Source: Prochilodus magdalenae (Eukaryota > Chordata > Actinopteri > Characiformes > Prochilodontidae). From it: a stretch of 64,000 nucleotides of DNA. The position numbers and the translations under genes are program-made. Positions 48,211-60,433 of this stretch are shown in pieces. The stretch lies in assembly GCA_024036415.1 (NCBI GenBank), contig JAMWET010001084.1, positions 122,561 through 186,560 on the forward strand, written 5' to 3'. Below the pieces are notes generated by a model. It was given only the letters and a program-made list of their open reading frames with translations. It was not told the DNA's origin and made no database searches. Every line of letters starts with the position of its first letter. The first letter of the stretch is position 1.

Positions 48211-49815
48211 GACTAGATCAGTACAGTCTATAGTGGTGTAGTGGTGTTCTGGCGGCCCAGTGGGCTAGTGGAGTCCAGTGTGTATGGGCTGGGGTGATCA
48301 GGACTAGATCAGTACAGTCTATAGTGGTGTAGTCATGTTCTGGTAGTCCAGTGGGCTAGTGGAGTCCAGTGTGTATGGGCTGGGGTGATCAGGACTGGAT
48401 CAGTACAGTCTGTAGTGGTGTAGTCATGTTCTGGCGGCCCAGTGGGCTAGTGGAGCCCAGTGTGTATGGGCTGGGGTGATCAGGACTGGATCAGTACAGT
48501 CTATAGTGGTGTAGTCATGTTCTGGTAGTCCAGTGGGCTAGTTTAGTCCAGTGTGTATGGTCTGGGGTGATCAGGACTGGATCAGTACAGTCTATAGTGG
48601 TGTAGTCATATTCTGGTAGTCCAGTGGGCTGGTGGAGTCCAGTGTCCAGTGTGTATGGGCTGAGGTGATCAGGGCTAGATCAGTTCAGTCTATAGTGGTG
48701 TAGTCATGTTCTGGTAGTCCAGTGGGCTAGTGGAGTCCAGTGTGTATGGGCTGGGGTGATCAGGACTAGATCAGTACAGTCTATAGTGGTGTAGTCATGT
48801 TCTGGCGGCCCAGTGGGCTATTGGAGTCCAGTGGGTATGGGCTGAGGTGATCAGGACTAGATCAGTACAGTCTATAGTGGTGTAGTCATGTTCTGGTAGT
48901 CCAGTGGTCTAGTGGAGTCCAGTGTGTATGGGCTGAGGTGATCAGGACTAGATCAGTACAGTCTATAGTGGTGTAGTCATGTTCTGGTGGTCCAGTGGGC
49001 TGGTGGAGCCCAGTGTGTATGGGCTGGGGTGATCAGGACTAGATCAGTACAGTCTATAGTGGTGTAGTCATGTTCTGGTAGTCCAGTGGGCTAGTTTAGT
49101 CCAGTGTGTATGGTCTGGGGTGATCAGGACTGGATCAGTACAGTCTATAGTGGTGTAGTCATGTCCTGGTAGTCCAGTGGTCTAGTGGAGTCCAGTGTGT
49201 ATGGGCTGGGGTGATCAGGACTGGATCAGTACAGTCTATAGTGGTGTAGTCATGTTCTGGTAGTTCAGTGGGCTAGTGGAGTCCAGTGTGTATGGACTGG
49301 GGTGATCAGGACTAGATCAGTAGAGTCTATAGTGGTGTAGTCATGTTCTGGCGGTCCAGTGGGCTAGTGGAGTCCAGTGTGTATGGACTGGGGTGATCAA
49401 GACTAGATCAGTACAGTCTATAGTGGTGTAGTCATGTTCTGGTAGTCCAGTGGACTAGTGGAGTCCAGTGTGTATGGGCTGGGGTGATCAGGACTGGATC
49501 AGTACAGTCTATAGTGGTGTAGCCATGTTCTGGTAGTCCAGTGGGCTGGTGGAGTCCAGTGTCCAGTGTGTATGGGCTGGGGTGATCAGGACAGTCTATA
49601 GTGGTGTAGTCATGTTCTGGTAGTTCAGTGGGCTAGTGGAGTCCAGTGTGTATGGGCTGGGGTGATCAGGACTGGATCAGTACAGTCTATAGTGGTGTAG
49701 TCATGTTCTGGTAGTCCAGTGGGCTAGTGGAGTCCAGTGTGTATGGGCTGGGGTGATCAGGACTGGATCAGTACAGTCTATAGTGGTGTAGTCATGTTCT
49801 GCTAGGCACTGCTGG
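48211..49815. repeat. 91-bp satellite-like array, about 17 copies
   Basis: Each unit has GGTGATCAGGACTAGATCAG, ACAGTCTATAGTGGTGTAGT and GTCCAGTGGGCTAGTGGAGT. A single relative of the unit lies at 6635-6735, next to a Tc1 remnant, and the array's last unit runs into the same GGCACTGCTG flank. Confidence 0.95.
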
Positions 49816-50470
49816 CGGACCAGCTTGACGACTCCTGGGTAAAGACTGTTCCTGAAGAGTTCCCTGAAGTCAGGTGTAATTTGAATGATCTGATTAGTTT
49901 TGCGTTAGTGATTCGTGTAAACTGATCAGACACCTTAATAACTTTTCACGACTTTAGTGCTCCGACGCTTCACCATCAAACCTCCAGATGGAAGTCTCTT
50001 TCTTCGGTCTTCATCAGATTTGAAGAGACCTTTGCGTGTTTTGGAATGCATGTTTGGAATGCTTTTGACTCCGGGTTTCGTCAGCACCTTGTGCAGGTGT
50101 GAGGTGAATGACCTGTTTATGGAACATGTGCGGTCTTATTTTAGCGGCCCGGTTTATCTCGAACCCTGCAGAGCTGTTTATTCCTCAAAGAAAGGCCAAG
50201 TGAACGGACGGCCCACACCGCCTAAGAGAGGGACCATTAGTGGCATTCAGTTCGCTCATTCCGCTCTGGGGGTTATTCACCTTCAGCAGCACACTGCACA
50301 TTCCAATCAGAACCTCTTTATCTGCCTAGAACACTCCTGCCTACCGTCCTGATTCACCCGCGTCCGTTATTAGTGCTGATACTAGCCTTAACTGCTAATT
50401 TAGCTGAACTGGTTTACTGGGAGATCTGGGTTTTACCTGTCAGGGAATCTGATATGTTGTGGTTCTATAT
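49816..50470. other. unassigned intron sequence
   Basis: A 131-codon open frame at 49957-50352 shows no recognisable domain or exon-like boundaries. Treated as non-coding. Confidence 0.45.
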
Positions 50471-51245
50471 CTATAGTGGTTCTATATGGACCCACAAGGA
50501 ATCAGCCGACAGGAATGAGACTTGGTGGGGAGCTTTGACATGATGAGACATGCTAATGATCCAAGTTCCATGTTCGACTGGTCATGTGACATAAGCAAGG
50601 ACGAGCCTTATCTCTGTACCTGACTGACCCAACAGCCATGACTGCAAACCAGTGCCATCACCATCGGCAGACGGCTGCACCACGCAGGACTACATGCACA
50701 CAGACCGTTACCACGACTGTCCTTAACACCACGTCACCGTCACCAAAGACTGCAGTGGTGTCGTACCAGACCGTCATGGAGTGACTCAGAATGGCAGCGG
50801 GTCATTTTCAGTGACGAGTCCCGCTTTAGTCTTGGTGGAGACGCCCAACGAACCCGTGTGTGGAGGCACCGTGGTCAGCACCAAGATGAACGGTTTGTCG
50901 TCACACGTCCAGAAGATCTGGTGTCCCTCCACCTCCACCCCTACCGCACCATCTGCAGGAACTGTGTGAGGATGTTCAAGCTGCATGGGATGGATTATCA
51001 CAGGACTCCATCAGGAACCTCTACAGCTCCATACCGAGACGTCTGGCGTGTTGGGTTAGCGAACACGGCGGCCCGACGCCATACTGAGAGACAGACTTCT
51101 GTATGTGTAGCTCAATAAATATTGATCATATCAGTCTAAATTTATCATCAGTTATTGATCACCTGGTCACCTTTATCTTCCTTCCCAACACACCCGCACT
51201 CCCACACCTCCCTCTGGGTGCAGCTGTTCTTTTGATGATGTGTGT
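50471..51245 (+). mobile_element. Tc1-like deletion derivative, copy 8
   Basis: Plus-strand orientation. Reads FSVTSPALVLVETPNEPVCG in one frame and VWRHRGQHQDERFVVTRPED in another, has the shared junction and the AATAAATATTGATCATATCA tail, and ends TTCTTTTGATGATGTGTGTA with TA following. The left end is diverged. Confidence 0.87.
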
Positions 51246-51640
51246 ATATGTAATTATGGTATGGGTGAACATCCACAGCTCCGCTCTTCTCGTGCTGCTG
51301 TGGGCTGCTGCATGCTGGTGAATGCTACTGTACCAGTGTGGAGTGATGGTAGTGACTCGGACGGGCAGGCTGAGGCAGTAATCCGAGTAGAGAGTGAAGG
51401 AGGATTCTGGAGGATAAACCTGAGAGGGGCAGTAAACCTGTTAATTATTGATACGCACCATCCCGTCTCCACCAAATTGGTTGGAGCATTCTGGCATGCT
51501 GCTGCTGGAAGTGTGGGTGCGGGTGCATGACAGCTTCAAGGCTCCCCGGCAGTAGAGTCTCCCGAACTGTACTGGAGTGATTGATCACCTGTCTACCAAA
51601 CGAAATTCCATCAGTCCATGTTTTGGTGATGGACAGTGGT
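51246..51640. other. unassigned intron sequence
   Basis: No gene or repeat recognised. Confidence 0.45.
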
Positions 51641-52205
51641 TTCTAGAGTGGCTGAAAAACCTCCCAGCGATGTTTATCTGGGCGTGAAGACCAGAATATA
51701 GAATTTACATGGCTTTCAAACTCACCAATCCATTTAGTGAACCCGTGTGGCCGGTAGATCAGGACACTGAGACCACTCCCTATCAGGATCGTGAACTCAC
51801 CGGACTGTGACTGAACCATACCTAGTACCCTGTAATCCCTCCACCAGCACCAGTAACCGCAGTGATTGGATCTTGGCATGGATTGGACAAGTTTCAGGAT
51901 GTAGGCCTCAGGTCCAGATGTGGTGGAGGCCTTCCCTGGCACAGTTCCGAGGAGAATTCCCTGTAGGCTGGGATTGTATCCACTGCTGGTAGACCCGTAT
52001 GACCGTACGCTTCCACACACCTGCAGATTCAGCTACTTCCTTCACACTATGGTCTTTGGCCACGCCCACATGCAGTCCCTCCTTTTAGCCAATCATTAAC
52101 ATCTGCTCTGGAGCCATTTTCCACACATGGAACGAGACATTCCCTGCACTGTAGCACCTCTTCCCAATCTATGGATCCCGTCACTCACACCCCACAGGGG
52201 TTTAT
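51641..52205 (-). mobile_element. Tc1-like family 2 fragment, copy B
   Basis: The minus strand contains the same helix-turn-helix coding block as the copy at 38.6 kb (AKDHSVKEVAESAGVWKRT), followed downstream by diverged sequence. No intact transposase. Confidence 0.72.
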
Positions 52206-52860
52206 AGCCCCATCAGGGTCAATTTACAGACTGTGAAACACTTTTACAGACTCAATTCTGATGGAAAGGGCGGGTCTAACGCACAGGAAGTCAGTCAAAC
52301 TGTTTGGCAGTGGTAGAGTGGGTGGAGTTTGGGATGGTGATGATGTTAAAGCATGATCTGTCCAGTGTGTGGCGTGTGTGTTATCCAGCTGGCACTTCTG
52401 TTTGTCCTGGTGAAGGTGTTTAGAGTGTTTAAAGAGCAGATGGGAGAGAGAGACGAACAGGCGACTCTAAACCCTGTGGGCTGTAAAAGCTCTCCGACGT
52501 TTTACGCTAGCTAGCTGGTTCTCCGTTACAGCTAGCGTCACAGCCCACATACCTTCCCTAGCATTTCCAGCTCTGAGTGGTTTAGACGTTCACCTGTTCG
52601 TCTCTGTCTTCCACTTACTCTACCACCGCCAAACGGTTTGATTGACAAGGGTCCGCAACAAGCACTGTTTGTAAAAGCGTTTCAGTACTGGCGAAAGGTG
52701 TTTCAAGTTCATAAAATGTTTTTTGCTTTTGTTTTTTTTCTTGATTTTGTTTTCTTGAATGTAATTATTTTTTTCGATTGTAAATTTGTTTTTATTTTTG
52801 TAATTTTTTTTTTTTATGTAATCTTTTTTTTGCTTTCTGGGACTAGGTGACTTTGATGCT
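52206..52860. other. unassigned sequence with T-rich tract
   Basis: 52720-52835 is T-rich (poly-T interrupted by G). No gene seen. Confidence 0.5.
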
Positions 52861-52864
52861 TGCC

Positions 52865-53370
52865 AAACTAAAAGCCAAGTAGTCTTTATTAGACACAGTG
52901 ATTTTAGGAGCAATGGTAACCGAGTTGAGGCTGAGAGAGGGAGAGGACGTGAGAGACCGGCCAGGGTCGAAAACCAGGGAGTCAAATATCCAGCAAACAG
53001 AGCCAGGGGGAGATCAAAAGAGGAGTCGAGAGAGCAGGCAGGGAGGTCAAAGCAGAGAGAGAGAGCAACAAGGAGGGCGAGCAAAACAGAAGAGGAATCA
53101 GAAACGAGTAGAGTAAACAAAGGGAGGTCGAGAACAGTAGAGGCAGAGATCTAGAGAAACGCTTGGTATGCAAGCTGGGTTTGCACTTCGCAAGGTGGAT
53201 GTGGGTGAGAGGTGGCCAGTCAGTACCCAGGTGACCTAGAGCCTGGAGGTGGAGTATGGGTGGGTGTTTTGGGAGCTTTGGCAGTGACGTCATCAAGTAG
53301 GGTAGACTGGGAGATGGAGTCTGGGAGATCGGAGGCAGTCGGGAAACCCAGAACCATGACATTTGCACTT
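52865..53370 (-). mobile_element. possible LTR-type remnant
   Basis: Purine-rich on the + strand, ending near AGAACCATGACATTTGC, so the minus strand starts with a TGTCATGGTTCTGGG-like LTR head. The other end was not defined and no target duplication was found. Confidence 0.28.
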
Positions 53371-54080
53371 CTCGGCCACCGTACATCATTCTTGTGCAGC
53401 GCCACCTGCAGGAGCCTGGAGGAGTCGATCATTCAGGCCCAAACTGTTGTATTGGAGGATGCTCTACCTGCACTGTCCTACCTGTGGAGAACATGTTCAC
53501 TCTGCCCCACATCTCGGTAGATCAGTGCTGATGGTGTTTACACCATCGGAGATGCTCACTGGTCTTCGTTACATAGACTCCATTCACTGCAGCTCTACCG
53601 TAACGTCCCTCTCTCTGGAGTACAGTGGACGGATCGACAGTCTGATCACGTCCAGCGTCTGATCACATTCTCAGTTACCTGAGTAACATCTGCTCACTTT
53701 GTTGTTTGCTTTCATGTTTCCAGCCCTGTTTACTGATGGGATCCACTCAGATCTAACTGCAGGGTCACTGTAACTGTAGCTCCTATTGAACCGCTGGCCA
53801 GTCGAGCCGTCTTTGTGACGTTGTGAGTGCTCAGTTGACATCGTGCAGTTGTGCTGCTGCCATGCTTCCCTCAGAGAAGACGTTGTGGTGATTACAGAGA
53901 GAGCAATGCCAGAACTGATCCAGCAAACTTAGTATAACAGTCGTTTTCGGAGAAGCTTAGAATTTCCCAACTTCTTTGCATTTGAGGCAGCATAGAAATG
54001 CGGTAGAACTAAAAGCATCTTGCATAAAAGAGAACATTCCTAAAACTAAAGATAGACGACTCTACAAGCTGAGATGTCTT
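53371..54080. other. unassigned intron sequence
   Basis: Includes TGCAGCGCCACCTGCAGGAG, also seen in variant form near 36090 (CAGCGCCATCTGCAGGAGCC), so it is probably part of a dispersed repeat. No exon seen. Confidence 0.35.
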
Positions 54081-54289
54081 CAGTAGGGGATGCTGTGGTG
54101 TATATATCATACACTGAATGCCCAAAATTATTTGAAATTGTGTTTTCATATGAATAGCACTATTGTAAATGTTCTGGCTGTCCAAGGGTAAATCATAATT
54201 CCCTTAAAATTGATAAAGAGCACAGAATTCACAAGGTTCTGAATTCACCACTCTGCATTTCCTTCTTTATTTTAATCTGTAATGCATGT

Positions 54290-55110
54290 ATTAATTATTA
54301 ATTCCGGAGAGCATCTATACAGGCTCATGCCAGACCATATAAATTATTACATATACAATATAATTCAATATAAGTGCATTTATAATGCTTTTAACACCCA
54401 GGGTTATAGTGCTGTGGATTAGGAACTCCCTAAAGAATTGAACATGCTTAAAACTATTTTAAAACTATTAACCAGGTATGTATTTTTGCACATACGTTCC
54501 TAAGAGCATCTGTACAGGCTCCTGCCACGTTATTATATACACTATATCATTCAATATAAATAAGCTGATCTGCATTTTGAATCCAGGGTTTTAATAAAGT
54601 CTTACATTATTGTGCTTTTAGTTATTATATATGCTATATATATATTATATATGAGTATAAATGTATTTATAATATATTAATATAATATTATAAACCCAGG
54701 ATTTGATAAGGCATTGCATTACTGTGCATTATTAATTGCATTAAATAATTAAACCAGCTTAAAATTAATTTTAATTCTAAAACAATATTTTTTTTTGCAC
54801 ATTCAGTCATAAGAACCTCTATACAGGCTCATGTCAGGGAATATTAGTTATTATATATGATATATTATTTAATAAACATTTATCTTTAATGCATTATGAC
54901 CTCAGGAATCTTAGGAAGTGTTAAATCACTGTTTATTAATCATTATAGAAACATATTTAAAATAATAACAATTGTTTTTTCATATTTTTTTATTTTAAAG
55001 ATCAATAAAGTATATATTTCTGCAGGTGGGGTTGTATTAGCATCTATGAGGTTCATGGCCAGGTAGTGTTTTATATATCCTCTATAATTCAATATTAATG
55101 CAGCTATAAT
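54290..55110. repeat. degenerate long-unit repeat in AT-rich DNA
   Basis: Four stretches share a GAGCATCTATACAGGCTCAT-like block followed by AT-rich sequence, at about 54308, 54508, 54815 and 55040. Spacing is irregular (about 200-310 bp). Confidence 0.55.
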
Positions 55111-55670
55111 TAGAACCACTGTTCATTAAAATGGTAGATAGATAATAAATCGATCCAGAAATAGTTTTTATTTTATAATCCACAGTACCAAGTATGTGTT
55201 TTTGCCACCTCCAGTGGTTTATCTGTGTGAGGGAACAGTGTGTGAGGGTGGTTAGTAAGCTGTGCTAGTGTATGATTAGTGGCTGTAATTTGCCGGTGTG
55301 TGGAGCAGCGGGGCTGGGCTGTGGAAGAGTGATGATCCCCCTTCCCCGAGTCTGAAGGCTGCTGTAGGCTACAGTCTGAACCTGACGTCCCCCTGTAACC
55401 CAGCACTACAGCACCAACGAGGGCGGAAATAATCTCCTCACGTATCATTATGACAGGAATAATACATCGCGGAAATGAAGATGCAGCTAAACAGTGTCCG
55501 TGGCCGACTTCCTCCTATCAGGATTCCCAGTGTGGCTTTGGAAGTTCATGTGGTGAACTTCAGAAACTTTATACCTGAGTCAGAAACAAGGACACTACTT
55601 CCTCTTCTATGCCTCAGTTCCTTGTAAAACGTTCTCATTACCGCACCTTTATACCCTCATCTCTAAAGAA
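55111..55670. other. unassigned intron sequence
   Basis: No gene or repeat recognised. Confidence 0.45.
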
Positions 55671-55965
55671 CAGCTGCACCCAGACGGAGGCGTGGGAGTG
55701 CAGGTGTGTTGGGAAGGAATTCAATATTTATTGAGCTACACATACAGAAGTCTGTCTCTCAGTATGGCGTCGGGCCGCCGTGTTTACTAACCCAACACGC
55801 CAGACGTCTCGGTATGGAGCTGTAGAGGTTCCTGATGGTGTCCTGTGATAATCCATCCCATGCAGCTTGAACATCCTCACACAGTTCCTGCAGATGGTGC
55901 GGTAGGGGTGGAGGTGGAGGGACACCAGGCCTTCTGGACGTGTGACAACAGACCGTCCATCCATG
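55671..55965 (-). mobile_element. Tc1-like deletion derivative, copy 9 (truncated)
   Basis: Matches the family from AATATTTATTGAGCTACACA through the shared junction, then stops at about 55965 (GACCGTCCATC) where a SINE-like sequence starts. Confidence 0.82.
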
Positions 55966-56115
55966 GTCCAGGTTCATCCGAGAGGAGGAGGAAACACACA
56001 CACATGCAGACTCCACAGAGGAAGTACCCCGGACTCCCCAGCCGGGAATCAAACCGAGACCCTTCTTGCTGTGAAGTGACAGTGATACCCGCTGTGCCAC
56101 CGTGCCACACCCAAC
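55966..56115 (-). mobile_element. SINE-like repeat abutting or within Tc1 copy 9
   Basis: CATGCAGACTCCACAGAGGA, CCCAGCCGGGAATCAAACCG and GCTGTGCCACCGTGCCAC are the reverse complement of the 14.1-kb repeat. Its position at the break in the Tc1 copy suggests nested insertion. Confidence 0.7.
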
Positions 56116-58385
56116 ACCAACTGAAATGCAATACTGACCACCACAAACAGACTGAACACACACAGATGTACTGAGCACGAGACACACTCCAATCTAAAGG
56201 GGGCAATACACGGAACCATTCCCAACACGAAGAAGCGAACTCCGCACAGTGTGAGGTGTGAGAGTGAGTAGCAGTTAACACGGTGTCAGGTTCATTAACA
56301 CTGCGTATAAATAGAGTGGGTTCTAACAGCTCGGACTGGGCTTCATTACAGTGTCTGCTACACACGGCTTCGCATCACTGCTCCTGCTTCAACCGCGCTG
56401 ATCACGTGTGTGATGGAACTCCTCACCTCCTCAACTCCCCACACAAACGTGTCCCACCAGACTCTGAGGAGGCTGATCGTCTCAGGTACACCTCATGATC
56501 AGCACTTTACAGCCTTCATCCCAAAAGGTCTGGATTCATGTCCAGTCAGCAGGAGAACTGCATGGAGGTGTGTGTGGGTTAAACGCTGGTAGGACGTTCA
56601 GCCATCTCACTCCCGTTCGGCCACTGAGCTCTGCTCACCCCCTGCATTCCAGGTTCTCTCTCTATCTCCGTCCCGTGTGTCGGTATGCAGCCCCGGTGCC
56701 TGCAGTCCTCCCTCTCTTCTGTCTCCTCCGTAGGGAGCCCTGCCTCCACGCTGTCGGGAATCTCGCCGAGTCCACCATGCCAGAGATCTAAGCCTTGTGA
56801 ATAATCAGAGCAGCCTGCAGCCTCGTGCTCTCCTGCTGCAGCGCAACAAGCTGGAAGCCCTCTAATACATCAACGTCATGTAGCGGAAGGTGGAGGGGGG
56901 GTGGGTGCTGAAAATCACAAGTACGCAAAACACCCACCCGCTCCCCAGCTCCGTGCTCGCTGTCCCGTTTCCCTTAATAAATTGGAAGGAACCGGAAAGA
57001 TGGAATAGCCTCGCGCTGCATCCCGAGCACCGATACCCATCCACATGAAGTCCTCGATCAGAACATAACCATTTATCTGCTTCCAAGGAGGCAGAAAGAG
57101 GCTGCCTCTAATCCTGAGGCCTCTATAGCACGGTTACAGTCTACACTATCTATTATGGTCGTGCAAAGTCACACAGAGTGGGTGTGTCTAATGGTTCCTT
57201 CAAACTTACCAATGTAGATTTCTGTGTAGTGGTGGTGAAGGTAACCAGACGGCCCCCTTTAAAAGCTCACTCACAGGAAGTTCCTACATGAGGTGGTTCT
57301 GAATACGCTGCCTGATGTCTGAGAAGCTGTTTATGATAGTGTGGAGAAGATCTCAGCCTTAAACTCCATTCATGGTGGAGGGATACATGCTGCAGGGCGC
57401 TGTGAGGTCAAATAGCCCCCAAAGGAACTTAGTATTTCCAGGTTTTCCAGATTTTCATCACCAACATTCCATACACACTCAGAAGACACGTGTAGGCTCA
57501 CTGGTGGGCTAGATAGTCAATAAAGTGTCTATATGTGTGTTCTAGATATGGAGAACCCTGGTTCCCATCACCACCACTGCAAAGACCACCTGGGCCATCT
57601 CACACTGACCCTACTCTCAATCAATACACAGAATCGAGACATCAATCAATAGACTGTCCCCCTTTAATTGTGATACTGACAGCAGGGACCCCTCAGGGCT
57701 GCACATGTGGCGTGAGCATGGATGGGCCTGACCCATCCCTCTCTCATGATGTCAGGTGATTTCTTTTGATGATGAGTGTGTAATGTAATACCTCTGAAGA
57801 GTGCATACGTCTACCTACACCTCTTCGGCCGATGCGGCACGGTAATTTCCAAAGGACGTTTCATCAACCAAGCATTTGCTATGTGCCATTGACGGCTGGA
57901 GGTGGCTTCTGTCTTTGGAACTGATCCAGGACCAACTCTTCCGCTCATCATCCGACAGCCACGGACGATTCGTGGACCTGTCTCGTTGGAAATGTACACA
58001 GACAGCAGTGTTGTTACAGTAACGTGTGTTATGGCTCGTTCAGCTGTATTTGAGCGCTCTCATTGCTTCTCATGGCTGTGCCTGTACACCATAATGCAGC
58101 ACTGTGGGATTGTCTCGCGGAGGCTGTTTGAACACCAGCCAGGGGATGCAATATTAATAGGAAACAGCTTGAAAAGTGTTCTGGAGTTACTGAAGAGCAA
58201 ACGGCTGATCAAACAGAGCTGCGCCCGACGGCCTGGATGGGTTCCTAATGAACTCTGCACTGAGAGCCCTGTGCCTTCTCCTGTAGCGTTAGACCTGGAT
58301 TAGAGTTAGTGGGTGTTGGGTATAAAAATAGAACACCACACACACGTTACCAAACTCTGTACTGGGGACTGGTGATGTTTGGTGT
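56116..58385. other. unassigned intron sequence, 2.3 kb
   Basis: No TSP1 exon or known domain is visible. 57150-57500 reads like a degraded dispersed repeat of unknown family. 56640-57110 is GC-rich and repeat-free. Confidence 0.4.
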
Positions 58386-58389
58386 TCAG

Positions 58390-60425
58390 TGTAAAAGTAG
58401 GGGCTCTCTGTGGTTCCCTGTGTGCAGTGTAACGTTCCTCTCTGTGGTTCCCTGTTGTCCTCAGTGTAACGTTCCTTTCTGTGGTTCTCTGTGGTCCTCA
58501 GTGTAACGTTCCCCTCTGTGGTTCCCTTTGGTCCTCAGTGTAACGTTCCTCTCTGTGGTTCCCTGTGTGCAGTGTAACGTTCCTCTCTGTGGTTCCCTGT
58601 GGTCCTCAGTGTAACGTTCCTCTCTGTGGTTCCCTGTGTTCCTCAGTGTAGCGTTCCTCTCTGTGGTTCCCTGTGGTCCTCAGTGTAACGTTCCTCTCTG
58701 TGGTTCCCTGTGGTCCTCAGTGTAACGTTCCTCTCTGTGGTTCCCTGTGTTCCTCAGTGTAGCGTTCCTCTCTGTGGTTCTCTGTGGTCCTCAGTGTAAC
58801 GTTCCTCTCTGTGGTTCCCTGTGGTCCTCAGTGTAACGTTCCTCTCTGTGGTTCCCTGTGGTCCTCAGTGTAACGTTCCTCTCTGTGGTTCCCTGTGTTC
58901 CTCAGTGTAACGTTCCTCTCTGTGGTTCCCTGTGGTCCTCAGTGTAACGTTCCTCTCTGTGGTTCCCTGTGGTCCTCAGTGTAACGTTCCTCTCTGTGGT
59001 TCTCAGTGTAACATTGCCCTCTGTGGTTCCCTGTGGTCCTCAGTGTAACGTTCCTCTCTGTGGTTCCCTGTGGTCCTCAGTGTAACGTTCCTCTCTGTGG
59101 TTCCCTGTGTTCCTCAGTGTAGCGTTCCTCTCTGTGGTTCCTCAGTGTAACGTTCCTTTCTGTGGTTCTCTGTGGTTCTCAGTGTATCGTTCCTCTCTGT
59201 GGTTCCCTGTGTGCAGTGTAACGTTCCTCTCTGTGGTTCCCTGTTGTCCTCAGTGTAACGTTCCTTTCTGTGGTTCTCTGTGGTCCTCAGTGTAACGTTC
59301 CCCTCTGTGGTTCCCTGTGGTCCTCAGTGTAACGTTCCTCTCTGTGGTTCCCTGTGGTCCTCAGTGTAACGTTCCTCTCTGTGGTTCTCAGTGTAACATT
59401 GCCCTCTGTGGTTCCCTGTGGTCCTCAGTGTAACGTTCCCCTCTGTGGTTCTCTGTGGTTCTCTGTGGTCCTCAGTGTAACGTTCCTCTCTGTGGTTCCC
59501 TGTGGTCCTCAGTGTAACGTTCCTCTCTGTGGTTCCCTGTGGTCCTCAGTGTAACGTTCCTCTCTGTGGTTCCCTGTGTTCCTCAGTGTAGCATTCCTCT
59601 CTGTGGTTCCCTGTGGTCCTCAGTGTAACGTTCCTCTCTGTGGTTCTCTGTGGTCCTCAGTGTAACGTTCCTCTCTGTGGTTCTCAGTGTAACTTTCCTC
59701 TCTGTGGTTCCCTGTGTTCCTCAGTGTAGCGTTCCTCTCTGTGGTTCCCTGTGGTCCTCAGTGTAACGTTCCTCTCTGTGGTTCTCTGTGGTCCTCAGTG
59801 TAACGTTCCTCTCTGTGGTTCTCAGTGTAACATTGCCCTCTGTGGTTCCCTGTGTCGCTCAGTGTAACGTTCCTCTCTGGTGGTTCCCTGTGGTTCCTCA
59901 GTGTAACGTCTCCTCTCTGTGGTTCCCTTGTTTCCTCAGTGTAACGTTCCTCTCTGTGGTTTCCCCTGTGGTCCTCAGTTGTACCGTTCCTCTCTGTTGG
60001 TTCCCTGTGGTCCTCAGTGTACCGTTCCCTCTCTGTCTCTGTGTTTCCCTGTGGTCCCTTCAGTGTTACCGTTCCTCTCTGTGGTTCCCTGTGTTCCTCT
60101 CTGTGGTTCCCTGTGGTCCTCAGTGTAACGTTCCTCTTCTGTGGTTCCCTGGTGTGTCTCAGTGTAAACGGTTCCTCTCTGTGGTTCCTGTGTTTCCTCC
60201 AGTGTAAGCATTCCCTCTCGTGTGTTCCCTGTGGTCCCTCCATGTAACGTTTCCCGCTCTGTGGTTATCTCAGTGTACACATTGCCCTCGTGTGGGTTCC
60301 CTGGTGGTCCTCAGTGTAACGTTTCCTCGCTCTGTGTTCCCCTGTGGTCCTCAGTGTAACGTTCCTCTATGTGGTGTGCCCTGTGGTTCTCGGTGTAACG
60401 TTTCCTGTGTTTCCTTCTCTCTGCG
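58390..60425. repeat. 37-bp minisatellite, about 50 copies, ending at an exon
   Basis: Units contain GTAACGTTCCTCTCTGTGGT and TCCCTGTGGTCCTCAGT. Most units hold a pyrimidine-rich tract followed by CAG, a splice-acceptor-like sequence. From about 59860 on, units show many single-base insertions and losses. The array abuts the exon at 60434. Confidence 0.96.
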
Positions 60426-60433
60426 GTTTTCAG

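Noticed and set aside
49957..50352. 131-codon open frame as a possible gene
   Set aside because: No recognisable domain, no convincing splice signals, no similarity to the THSD7B sequence expected next. Likely chance.
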